From Sabethes cyaneus (Eukaryota > Arthropoda > Insecta > Diptera > Culicidae): a stretch of DNA of 64,000 bases. This document shows positions 36,001 to 48,700 of this stretch, one piece after another. The position numbers were made by a program, and so were the translations under genes. The stretch's first letter is position 1. Each line of letters opens with the position of its first letter. The stretch spans positions 29,920,964 to 29,984,963 of the forward strand of contig NC_071355.1 in assembly GCF_943734655.1 (NCBI RefSeq). Reading direction: 5' to 3'. Under the pieces are notes generated by a model. It was not told where the DNA came from. It worked only from the letters and a program-made list of their open reading frames with translations, and searched no databases.

Positions 36001-39000
36001 GATTCAAAAAACAGTCAAATGATCGTTCAAAAAGCGGAGTTTGAATGCGGAAAGTTCGCATTCACGGCAGTCACATTCAACTTGCGATCCCTTTTCAAGC
36101 CCTGGTATACTTTAAAAAGAACTAGGAGTGGTAAATGAGTTCGTGAATTCGAAATCACTAGTGACCACGCCTAAAAGCACGAGAAAAGAAATTCAACGAC
36201 GCATTCTAGAGTAGGCAATCGAGCTCACTTTGCCCCCATCGTAATACGTTTTGATAAAGAACCCTGATTAAAGCCGTAGTTCTTAATGAACCTGAAATTA
36301 TGATGCTGGTTATGGAGTACATACATATTGGCGTGTTCGTGCGGAAGGTCCTGCGGAAGATCTTTGGTGGAGTATAAACTGAAAGCGTATAATGCCGAAG
36401 GTGCAAGATAAGCTAGTCCAAACCCGATCTGATATTTATAATTTGTAATTGATTATCAATAATATGACGACAGTAGGTCTCATAGTCAATGTCACAAAGG
36501 TCGAGACGCTGTGAGTGAATACTTATATTCCCTTTGAGTTCACAGTAGGGCGACAACAGCTGGCTTCCAAGTCGGCCTCCAGGCACGACACTGGTCTATC
36601 TAACAAGCAAGTCGAGTAGGATGGTAGCAGTCCTAGTCCCGCAATTGTCTTGTACTCTGCCAGTGGGCGCGAAGCCTTTCGAATAAAAACAAACAGGAGC
36701 CAAGCTCCGAATGTCGAATTTTGCACCATGACTTTATTTTGCTTTATGCTTTGCGACACAATAGCTTGTGGAGCTGGAAACCTTTAAGTCCTTCAATATC
36801 CTGGCAACCAGATAACGTCAGACGGTGGCATGGATCAGGAATGCTAAGAAGAGTGACCTACGAGATATGGTGCACAAATTACAACAATTCGGAAATCCAC
36901 TGCTTCCAGCGTCCAATAGAAACTGAGACTCGAAAACAGCGCAGGTGGACAGAATATACCACTCGACTGGACTATGCAGGAATAGCTCATAACGTTTTGT
37001 TGTGCCGATCCGGCAAGTATGGACTAATAAGTAGCTTATTAAGTAGTACGAAATGTTCAATACATTAGAAGGGAGAAGCAGTTCTTCGATGAGCATCTCA
37101 ATGGAGTAGATGCAGAAGGAGGCGAAACGGAAGTTAATCTAGGAGTGCCCATGGAAGATAGTAATGTTCCAGAACATGATCTCCAAGAGGTCAAACGAGA
37201 AATCGGGTTTCGGAAGACCAACAAAGCTGCTGGTAAGGGCCGTCTACCGGTAGAGAAATGCTGTTAACGGCTTTATCCTGGGTTATTATCGAGATTTGGG
37301 AAGAGAAAATGCTTTCGAAGGAATGGACGGAAGGGGTGGTTTGTCCCACATACAAAAAGCGCTGCATAACGTTGGTATACGCCGCCTACAAGGTACTCTC
37401 CCAGATCCTGTTACGCCGGCTGTCATCGATAGCACAGGGTTTCTTAGGGAATTACCAGGCGGGCTTCATGGGGGATCGCGCAGCTACGGACCAGATTTTT
37501 AACATCCAACAGAACTTGCAGAAATGTCGGGAGTAGGTACAACGTGCCCACGCATCGCTTTTAATTGATTTCAAAGCAGCATACGATACAGTCGGTCGAG
37601 ACCGTATTCGTATTCTATGCCAGACTGAAAACGGACTCTTAGAGGCACAAACGCGTGCTACCCTCGGACGGTAACCGTTGACAGCGGCGAACTAGAAGTG
37701 GTAGATAAGTTCGTGTATTTGGAATCGCTGGTGACCGTGGGCAACAACACTTGTAAGGAGATGCTGCAGTGTATTTAATCAGCAAATTGGCCTGCCTTGG
37801 CGTTCGCAAAACACTAAAATTAGGAAGCATACGTCGCCGTATACGGTACAATGTACAAAACCCTCATTAGACCGGCGGTGCCTTATGGACTTGAAACCGT
37901 TGTACTACTCTCGGAGGTCATATGCGTCCTTGCCGTGTTCGAGCGAAAGGTACTGCGAACGATATTTGGCAGAGTACAAATAGAAAGCGGAGAGTGGCGC
38001 AGGTGTATGAATCATGAGCGACAGGCACTGCTTGGAGAGATTCCCATTGTATATCTGGCGAAAGTTGGTAGGCAATGGTGGGCCGGACAACAGTGCGACG
38101 AAAACAGTTCTTTTCAACTACCCCACCGGCACCAGGAACTGGAGGGCTCAACGATGGCTCGACCAGATCGAAAGCGATTTACGACTTCTGAGACGACGAC
38201 TGGAAAATTGGCTACGAGTGGCCCAAAATCGAGTTGATTGGAGACGACTGCTCGAAACAGTACGACGAAGCCCTCTGTGTGATTCGAATGAACTCGACAA
38301 TCCACCTGAAATTCGAACACAGCACTGTATACCATCCATCGCAGAATAAATCAATTTGATGATTTCCGATGAAGCGGAAAGCTGTTCTCATCTATGATTT
38401 TCCATAGCTCGTTTCGGTCGATGGTATCATGTGCGGCTTTGAAGTTAACGAACAAATAGTGCGTAAGAACCCTTTTAGAGGATCTGCCACAGTGTAAATA
38501 TTTTATCTGTTGTAAACCACACGTCCTTCATCGAAGCCATCTTGATAAATTTGCATAAATCTGCTCGATATTGGTGATTGACGGCGGAAGATGATTTGGG
38601 ATAGCACTTTGTATACCGCATTGAAAACGGTAATCGTTCGAAAGTTCTCACAATCCAACTTGTCGCCCTTCTTGTAGATCAGGCAGATAACCCCATCTTT
38701 CCACTCCTCCGGTAGTTGTTCCCTATCCTAAATTTCAACAATTAGTCGGTGCATACAAGTAGCCAGTTTTAGTAGGTCCATTTTAATAAGTACCGCTTTG
38801 ATGTCATCGAAGGAAAGAGGAAAGGGTTCTGGAGTTTTTCTAGATATTCTAGATTGCATATTCGTAAAGATACGAGCCGCTCCGTTTGCTACTTAATGTA
38901 CAAGTTATAACATTGGCCTAAAAAAATTTCTTCGGTGGAAATTTTTACGACTTTTGAGGGACCAATTTAGTCGCAGACGGAATGTTGGATTGACCTAGAT

Positions 39001-42000
39001 GCTATAAACATTGTGTAACTTATTATAGGGATTATTCATGAACTCCGTTAAATTTAATGTTATTCTCGAAATCTTGGCCTAGTGTACGAATCCATGTGAC
39101 ATTTCATTTATATTTCATATATTAGTATTTTTGTTTTTTTAAACATATCTTACCTACCAACCCATCTTTTAACTTGATTTTGCCACAATTTGATACAACT
39201 GCCACATAAATTCATCGAGTTTTAGTCCACACCGGAAACAGTATCGATAAATCCTCTTCACAAGGATGTCAAATAAAATACATTTTTAACTTTTGAACAT
39301 TTTTTAGAGTTGAATTAGTTAAACAGGCAATGATTGGATTATATACAAACTTCAATGAAACATAAAACTCACATGTTAAAAAGCAGTTCAAACACTTGGA
39401 AAAATAACTCCCGTTAAGCCCGAAAACATTCATAGTTTCTAACCAAACAAAATTTGCTTTTGATCTTTAAAAATCGCCATTCGTTTCTGCAAGTGTGATT
39501 CTCAAATTATTACAACGATATTGTTAGAGTAGAGAAGAAATGTTTTGCTGGTGACAATACAGTTGCCACTAATTTGTAAAGCTTTATTGAATTCGCCTGA
39601 TAGCTATAGATTCTATCATTCGATGTTCTGATGGGATGTGATGGGCCTTCTATTGTTAAACATTTTATTGGGCTTCACGAACATGAAAAAAGAGGATATT
39701 GGAAGATATTGTTTGAAGATACTCATTCTCTAGTGAGCTGTAGAATCAACATTCTTGAAGCATTGATTGTAGTGACTTGACAAACATTACTATACACATA
39801 CCAAAAAAAAGACCAATTATAAAATTGAATGGATGTTCTGTCCAAGTCTCAAACCAAACTCCAGATTGCAAACCTAAGTAAGTACACTAAATCATTTGCA
39901 ATTCATCGAGAGAGTTCGCTTGCGCTTCCAAAGAACGGCTTACGAGTTGTAAGTTGTGTTCTTCAACACCGGTAAGTCAAACTTTTTCCCACTCACTTTT
40001 GCTGACAATTCGGATTCATGGTTCTCCAACGCACGCAAACATAATTCGTTACGCCATTGGAAATAGTTTTACAAACGCGCCCTAAAGAAACACGTTGCAA
40101 GCAATTCCGTCCGTTCGTTCGTTCGTCTTCAACAAGCAGAAGAACAAAAACTACTACTCTTTTCGGTCAATATCTGATAATGTTAATGTTAACTCTTTTC
40201 TGTTTCGAATTGTGCGCTTCAAACACGCGCGGTTCGAATCGTTTCTTCCGTCTGCTTTTTTTTTCTTTCTTTCTTTCAATCTTTAGGTAATCAGCGATAC
40301 GCGCAGTTCGTCACCCCGCAGCACGGTTCCGGATCAGTACCAGAAGTCCAGCGCCCCATCGCGCCGCCGGAAGAGCCGATCCCGCTCGCCCAGGGACCGG
40401 CGCGACCGAGACCGGGGAGGCCGCCGGCGGACCCGTTCCAGATCGCGCTCTCGCAGTCGGTCGCATTCGCGGGGACGTGGCCGTGGAGGACGAGGCTCGT
40501 CTCGTGACCGGGACCGGGCAAGCCAGAAGGACAAGGAACGTGACAAGGAGCGGGAACGAGAACGCAAGAAGCGCGGACTGCCGGAAATTAAGAGGGAACA
40601 TCTCAGTGGTAAGATATCAGCGAATCAGCGATAAAGAATGCGCGCGATTCTTTCTGGAAGCCTTAGCACGGCTGAAAGATTGAGGAGCGGTTTGGATTTG
40701 AAAGAAAAGAGTAGTGCTTTTGTTAGATTTGCGCTTTGCAACGTGTTTCTGCGCGAATCGAGAGAGAACAACGGAATTAATGTGTGCTTTCCATCTGTTT
40801 TCTTGTTTGTTTCTTCGGCGAATGATGATTTAATTGCATTATTGCCGTATCAGTGTGCAGTACAACGCTGTGGGTTGGCCACCTTTCCAAGCTGGTGCAA
40901 CAGGAGGAGCTATCCGATACGTTTGGAAAATATGGCGATATCGTTAGCATTGATTTGATCCCACCGCGTGGATGTGCGTTCATTGTAATGAACCGTCGCC
41001 AGGATGCGCACAAAAGCATGCAGAGCTTGAAAAGTCACAAGATGCATGGTCGTGCGATAACCATTTCCTGGGCTACCGGTAAAGGTGTCAAGAGCAAAGA
41101 GTGGAAAGATTACTGGGACATCGATTTAGGTTGGTTTGGCGTCTTCTGATGGCGACAAGCGCGGTAGCTCACTGATTGATTTTCGTTTCCCTACAGGTGT
41201 CAGTTACATTCCGTGGAACAAACTGAATCCCAATACCGACCTGGAGAGTTTGGAAGAGGGTGGCATGTTCGATGAAGACACCATGCCTCAGTGGATGAAA
41301 GACAAGCTGGCTAGCGATAGTAAGCAAAAAGACGTCGATACTCCGCCGGCGAGTATCGTGAATCCTTTGTACGGCGTCGATACCAGTCAACCGCCTCCTG
41401 CTGCTCCGATTATGGGTATGCCGCCCGGCATACCGGCACCGTTCCCGATGGGTGGTGTTCCGAGGTGTGTATTAGTTTACGACAGACAGACCATTCAGCC
41501 TTATTCTGTATTCCAACAAATTTCGACTTGTTTCGAACGATTTTGCTTGTTTGATTTTGCTGGCGGAATGAAGAATAGCACTCACTTTCAAGTAACCTAG
41601 CCGTTGGAACACAGAATAAGGGAAATTCTCTTTTATATATAGACACTAGCGTGCCCAAACATATACAAAAGGTGAAGCATCCGACGAGAAGAATGTTTTG
41701 GCACGGAAAAATTGAGTAATCGTAGAATGGCGAATCTATTATTGATTGAAGTTTTTGGAGCATCTTAGTAGAATACGAAACCTGGAATTTAAATAAAAGA
41801 AAACTAAACCGATTTAATACTACTATGCATATTTATTCTTGACAGATACGTATTTCGAGTTCGAAAACAGACACTGAGGAAACCTGCAAGTTGTAGGGGA
41901 AATACGACTCTGTCAAGAATAAATATACATAGTAGAATAAAATTGGATTAGCTTCCTTTCATTTAAATTCTGGGAATGAATGGTGGAACACATATTCATA

Positions 42001-42695
42001 CTCACGTTCCCCGTCCTCTCTGTTGGCTCCCTCCTTGTCAGCTCCATTTTTCTGTCACGTAGCCAATTATGCATCGGTCTGGTTTCTGAAAATCCCTATA
42101 ACGGAAGAGAAACAAAGACTTTTTTCATATAGCCCTGCTTGAATTAGAAGTTTAATCCGAACATGAACACGAAATTAGTTACGAAGTTATACTGGAAATT
42201 AGAATTGATCTCTTTTCTGTTTTGTTTTCCTTCTTTTTCAATCCTATTTTGTAACTTTTGTTTCGTTTGCTCTTCTTGTCTGTGCCGTTTCCTTGGGTTT
42301 TGCTTTGACTTCCTTTAGTTTCTCGTGTTTTGCTTTAATTTTTCCTTTCTTCTATCCCGTATTTCCTGTTTCATTGTTCATTTTTTCGTATCCTGCCCAT
42401 TATTCTTATTTTCAGTTTTGTTTTCCATTATATTTTTCACATTTTTTTTTCTTTTATCCTTCGTCTGTTCTGTTTTTTCCTATTTTAAAGCCCCATTTTC
42501 CGTTTTTTCTGTCACGAATATTCTGTTTTAGTTCCCTTTTTTCTTTTCTCTACGGTTTTCCTCTTTTGTCGTTTTTAACTCATTCTGCCCTAGCGTATGA
42601 AATTGCATACCACGTTTTCAAAACCTGTTTACTGCTGAATTTCAGAAGTTAGCATTATAAATATACCACTACAAGAGAGATAAAACATCAATGTG

Positions 42696-42784
<89 letters not shown>

Positions 42785-45700
42785 ATAATCTGTCAGTTTT
42801 TGTCATTTCATCTATATTTTCAACAGTGCAAAGTTGTGATGAATGATGGAAAAAATGTTAAAAAATAGCGAAAAGAATGTCTCTAAAATGCAAAAAATGG
42901 TCTGCATTTTGTGACGAAATATTACCTGAAGTGTAAAACAGTAATATCTAATTCAATCTAATCTAATCTCACACTAACGCAACCAATTCTTGGAGGCATC
43001 CTGGAAAATGACGATTACTTGAATCAAATTATTTTTCTTGTCAACGACCAGGCCAACTGCGCAGCATGTACCGCAGAGAGAATTCCAAGGAATCAAGTGG
43101 CTACAGGTTACAATTGGCCAAAGATATAGCGCCTTATTTCGCTCTCTGAAAGTAGATTAGTTTACCAAAAAATATTAGTTCAAATCATATAACACTTGAA
43201 AATAATGTCGTGTGGTTTAATGGTTGCCTAAAACTACATTTGTAAGGTTAGGAACTGAAAACCGCACGACCCCACACCTCCTACCTTGGCTACTCAATTA
43301 TACAAATTGAAGTATTTCCATGTATGGCCACGTGGAGGCGCTAGGTAGGGGCTTGGGATGGCTAGAGCTATGTTGGGCGCTTTTGCTAGTTGCCTTCCCC
43401 ATTTCATACCCTTACCTGAAGTGTAAAATAGTATAAATATGTAAAGTCTATCACAAAATCCAGTAGGAAATATGTAAACAACTTTGTAATTTGGTTGTTT
43501 GAAACTGAGCGCCTGCGATATTTTGACCTTGGAACCATTCCAAATGGCAATTTTGAGTTTCCCGCATCATGCAAGCCATAAAACGATGGGTTACACAGTT
43601 CCACTTCATTTGGTCCAAATTGAGATATACCCCCGAGATTTGTTTTACCTTTTACTCTAATCCATTTTTCCTGTTTTTCTTTCCTTCTTTTTCTGTCGTA
43701 ACTTTCTCTTTGTGTATCCCGTTTGGCTTCTTTTTACCGTTTTCCTCGTTTCCTTGGTCGGCTTTCCTTTTTTCTTCCGCTATTTATCTTTTCCATTTTA
43801 GTTTCACTTGTTTTCTGTACCATCCTTTCTTGGCTAGTTTTTCCTCTTTTCCTTCTTTTCCTGTCTCGCTTTGTGCGCTTTTCCTGAGTCCTGATGAATG
43901 AAAAACAGAGATTTTCATGTCTCGCTTTTTTCTGTTTTTCTCGCTTTTAAGTTCGTTTTTCCTCTTTTCCTGTCTTGTTTTTAGTTATTTGGTCATCAAG
44001 TTTTTTTCGGTCCCAATTTTTTTTCTTTTCTCGCATTTTAACTCATCCTATCTCGTTTTTGGTTTGTTTCGTTTCTCCTCATATTATGTCCTCCTTTTCC
44101 ACTTTTTCTGTCATGTTGTTTTTCTTTTTTCTATTTTGTCTTTTATTTTTTCTTTTTCTGTCCCATTTTTCCTCTTTTTCTGTTCATGTTTATCCATTCT
44201 GTTTATCCTCATTTTCTTTCTCATTGTTTTGGTTTTTCCTTTTTTCTTATTTTCCTTCTTTCCCCTTCGGTTCATCTTTTTTTTTGTTATGTTTCTTCGT
44301 TTTTCCTCTGTTTACTTTTCCCGTTTACTTCACTTTTTTGTGAAACCCCTCTCCCTCTGTTTCCAGCCTGTTTTATCACTTTTTTTATGCCAGTTTTAGT
44401 ACTTTTTCCCACGCGTTTATCATTTTTTTCTAGTTCATTTTTTTCAGTTGAGTTCAGTTCAGTTCAGTTCAGTTCAGACAAATCACGTGTGCTTTTTTCC
44501 GATTGTTCGTGCTCTTTTACGATTCTGCTACTGTCTTTTTTTGCATCTTTTTCTGAAGTACAGCAGGAAACGTGTAGAACCACGCAGGGTCCCTAGGGTC
44601 TTGCTCGTTTAATCTACGGGAAACTAACTCCGGCAAAAGAATGTGCATCTTTCTCTCTTAGTCAGCCACACGACTCTTTTATTTTCACATTTGCAACTAA
44701 TCTGTGGCCTTACCTTCTGAGTAGTAAAGGAGTAAAGGACTACCGGTCAATATCTTCCGAGACAAATCCAGATTCAGAGTATGCTAAAACAGGATGTGCG
44801 GGATTGGGGCGATGCATCTCCCCCCTCCCCCCTTTACAGAGTTGGTTGCGATCAGAAGAAGGGTGTGAGCAGCAGTTAGCGTCGCTAATATAAAGAACCA
44901 CCGCGGTAATATCCGTTTACTAAACAGTAGATACACTTCATTATAAAGCGTTGCCTTGTGTCAATACAATTTTTTCCATTACACTTCATTATTAAGCTTC
45001 CCGTATCAAGATTCGTTACAAGACTTAAAAAAAAGACAAACTTTAATACAATTTCTACTACTAAAATCTGTATTACGTTTTGTTGTTTAATATATACGCT
45101 CTTAGTCTTTTAGTATATATGATACTCTAATTTTGCCTTTCATTCAAGCCTTTCATTTTACTCGTATGGTCATGTTAGCACTAGTTAATAATTAAAACAG
45201 TTAGCCAACAGGTGGCCACTCAGTCGGAAAAAAAACCGGGAAAAAGCCGGGAATTTCACAAATAAACCGGGAACTACCCGCCCAATAAGTTTTTTTCAAT
45301 AGTTGCATTTTTTCAATCAAAATCTTCAGGGCGTCTTTCGGGTTTTTTTATCTCGCCACTTCAATTTGACTTCAGCTCAGTTCATTCGTGACTTCTACGG
45401 GAATGTGATTTGAACCCGAGTCCTCCACTATCCTCTTGGTCCGATTAACAGTTCAATTGACCGAAGTGTGTTAGTTCGGCTGGCCAATACCAAACTAGCA
45501 AATGGCACCTTCACTGGTCGTTCACCGAGCGGAAAATAAAATATTCCAAAATCCTATGGAGACTTGTGAGGCATTATTATAAACAACTCTTCTCTGAATT
45601 TATGCTCAAGACTTCAAACTTTTGCAATTTTGATTCAAAAATGATTTCAGACAGTAAAAGTGGTGAATTTAATGGTTTTAACATATTTTCTACAATCTTA

Positions 45701-48700
45701 AAATAAAATATAATCCATAAACCATGAATTTCTAATACGCATTTTGTTAAGATTCCATCTGTTTGACATAACGCATCTTGACATTTGAAACGGGCAATAA
45801 CAAGGGGAAAATTTAATCAAATATTGGATAATGCGAGAAGCAAACTGACAGTGAAATAAAATTGTGCTATAGACTCTTAATTAAAATAATCCTATCGAGG
45901 GAACAATCTAGTTCTATCTTGTCCCACGTAATGAACATTGGACGATTTGTTATAAACCATTTGGACTTAAATTGGAGTTAATGGTACGTGTTCCACCCCA
46001 GTGTATCTGATCCTGGACACGCCACTTATTAACCTTTTAACGGGCAACATGGCAAAAACAATGCGATCAAGCTAATGACTATTTTTTCATGAAATTTATC
46101 TCAAGAGAAGCTCAAGTTTTGATTTTCATGCAAAAATATTTATCCATAGCAGTGTCAGAAAACAGATAGCCTTAATTCTCTCGTTTTTCATATCTAACGC
46201 TCTACCCAGATATAAATCACTCATAGAAAAAAATTAAGATCAATCATTTTGCTCTAGATGACCCTTTTCTTCAAAAGTACAAAAGGAAAAATTCGCGGAA
46301 CAATTTTTTCGCAATTTACCTGAATTCTTGTTTCTAAAAAATGATAACTCTTGAACATATCAATTTCAAAACAAATTTCGTATGTGGCTCCTAGACTTCA
46401 GAACCGAAAGCTATATTTATTTTATTTCGTCAAACTTATTAAAACATACAGCCGCTAGAGTGTTAACGGAAACGTTGAAAATAAGGATATAGTCGTAAAT
46501 CTAAGGTTATTTCGAAACGGACACATTCGGTCGCGTATATATTTTAAACCGTTCTTTCAATCGAAACAATACAAATACAAAAGAATTAACATTAGGGGTA
46601 TTCACGCAGCGCTTGCTATTTTGCGTATACGATGTATTCCGTGCATATACTGCCGTTATTCGTATAACGTTCCCAGTTTCTCTGGAGATGCAACTGTTAT
46701 GCGAATAGCGGCAACATACATACGCAATACATCATATACACAACATATTTAATGAAAAACTGAAACGAACTATTAATTAACATTCGAAGGAATTCTCTCA
46801 CTTTACTGTTGATACCGCTCATCAGCTAACGCACACCTTCTTCAGTCATGGTCTTGGTCAGCCGATTCCATCAATTCTATTTCTGGCCAATGTTTATCAT
46901 CTCCCAATGCTCCCTTCATCTTCAGCTTCCGCTTCATTATCGCCCAATACATCTCTTGGATGGAAATGGGGATCACATGGTGGATTTGGTAGATTCAGCT
47001 CTTTTGGGATGAACTGGATTTCATTGTCGTTGTTTCCCTTGGTGGAACTAGGAGGGGGACTAAGCTTTCCAAGAGAGATTTAGCGCCTCCAACAAAATAA
47101 CGATTCAGTTTTTTCAACTTAAAAATAAACTTTAGTTAGAGAAGTATGAGTAATAAAAACTTGAGTGCAATTTTTATTTGCATCGCTTTTATAAGATCCG
47201 ATGCTTTAATGTGCATTAATTTGACTAGGGTGACCCTTCTAGAAATGAGCGCCACTTCCGCCAATGGTTGTATCATTGTAGTATGTCCTTGTTACAATGG
47301 CGGCAAGCTGTACAGATCTTGTTAAAACGTAATTGGACTATAATAAGGTGAAAGGTAGAATCTGTTTGTAGAGGCACTCCCTTTGGTTTTCTAGGTAGGT
47401 TTTCTTGCCACAGGAACTGGTCCCTATCCCTAACCAAATCATACATTTTTTCACGAACTTATCCGCAAAAACAAACCTGCATCCACTTGGAACCATCCCG
47501 CGAGTAGGAGCCTCAAAGAACTTGACCCACGATAATTAGTTATAATCGACTTTCGAATAAGTTTCACTTCCATGATCCATCGCGCTTCGTCAGCACCTGG
47601 TTGTACAACTTACATGCTCGAATTCTGGCCATTTGCTCGGTAACACCTGTAGCCGTCCAAGTTCGCCGCATAGGATAGCAGCCAACATTCAGTTTTTTCT
47701 CCAAATCAGTCTGAGATATTGGGATTAGCCTTGACTTACCGAATGAGCTTTACCCGCATTTGACGATCAAGGGTTTCACACCGACGTTTGGTTTGCACTT
47801 TGCGGGTAGTCATGAGAATTTTCTAACATATTTTGTTAAGAAGTTTTTGATAACTCACGCCACTAAACCTTTGGGATAATCCAGCAGCTTTGCCTTCTCC
47901 CAAGTTGACGCTGATGGATTTTGGAGTTGATTGTGTCAATCATTTTTATTTTCTCCTCTTGCATGATAAATATTTCGGAACCACATTAGTTTTAGACTAC
48001 AAAAAAATATAAACCAAACAGAACTGTTTACAAGCAACATAACGCAGTCAAAAACTTGCATATTCGACTAAGAGCACCGCTATCGCCAAAATGAATTGCC
48101 CCATTTCTAAACGATATAAGCTTTATTTAAATTGATCAATTAGGTATCTTTATCAAGAACTCAAAACGGATTCTCAAACGATCAAACAATTTTAAAATAC
48201 TCCGACTAGTTGATGAAATTTTCGGTCGGTAAAATCATACATAAACCGGGAAAAAGTCGGCAAAAAACCGGGAATTTGAAATTGAGTGGCCACCCTGGTC
48301 CTATTACATACTCTGAAACCGGATTTTTGTGCCGGAATATATTGACCGGTAGTCTTTTACGTAGTTCGCACAGAATTGACCGTGTTTATCATTTTGGTTC
48401 CAATCAGCAAACCTTTCACAGTCGCGTCGCGGCTATTATTTTGCAAATGCAGCGCGACAGTGTTTTGTTTACCGTAGCGAGCCACCGCGCTGCTACTGAA
48501 AAGGGCCACACGATATTTGAAAACGTAAAAATAAAACAGTCGTTCTCGGCAAGTCCAGCCGTGTAAGTAGTAGGAGCCCTGCGTTGCCCTATACATTATG
48601 GTGACAGCGGTGGGATCTGCATCCACGCCATTACTGACTGGTGCTACAGACGGACTACCTGTGGATCCATCGGTAATCCATCTGTGGATGTACTAAGAGA

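Larger units (their letters stand above)
29345..40286 (+). other. Intron 6 of the SCAF8-like gene (10.9 kb, transposon-filled)
   Basis: Donor GT at 29345, acceptor AG at 40285-40286 after a CTTTCTTTC tract. Non-LTR relics are listed separately. The stretches 29345-30900, 31400-31900, 35510-37060 and 38830-40286 show nothing I can support as a gene. The stretch 36860-37060 resembles 33690-33850 (a shared GCGCAGGTGxACAG segment) in opposite orientation and probably derives from the same retroelement. Confidence 0.85.
44585..48581. mobile_element. Long-arm foldback element (about 4 kb) with an inner insertion
   Basis: The outer arms are diverged inverted repeats of about 200-270 bp (44585-44783 and 48308-48581). 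They begin CAGGG(T/C)(C/T)CCTA and share GACTACCGGTCAATAT and a TTTTATTTT...TGTGGCC block. The CAGGG terminus resembles hAT-type ends, but I find no 8-bp duplication. No coding sequence is recognised. The middle is occupied by the element at 45209-48297. Confidence 0.55.

Noticed and set aside
42293..44596. Long plus-strand open frames (119-160 aa)
   Set aside because: They consist almost only of Phe, Ser, Leu and Val because the DNA is pyrimidine-rich. They lie inside a SCAF8-like intron and have no domain or splice context.
45395..45480. tRNA-like box B (GGTTCAAATC on the minus strand)
   Set aside because: A single box-B-like word without a convincing box A or cloverleaf.
48210..48626. 118-aa plus and 89-aa minus frames
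   Set aside because: They overlap the right arms of the foldback element and read through repeat ends.
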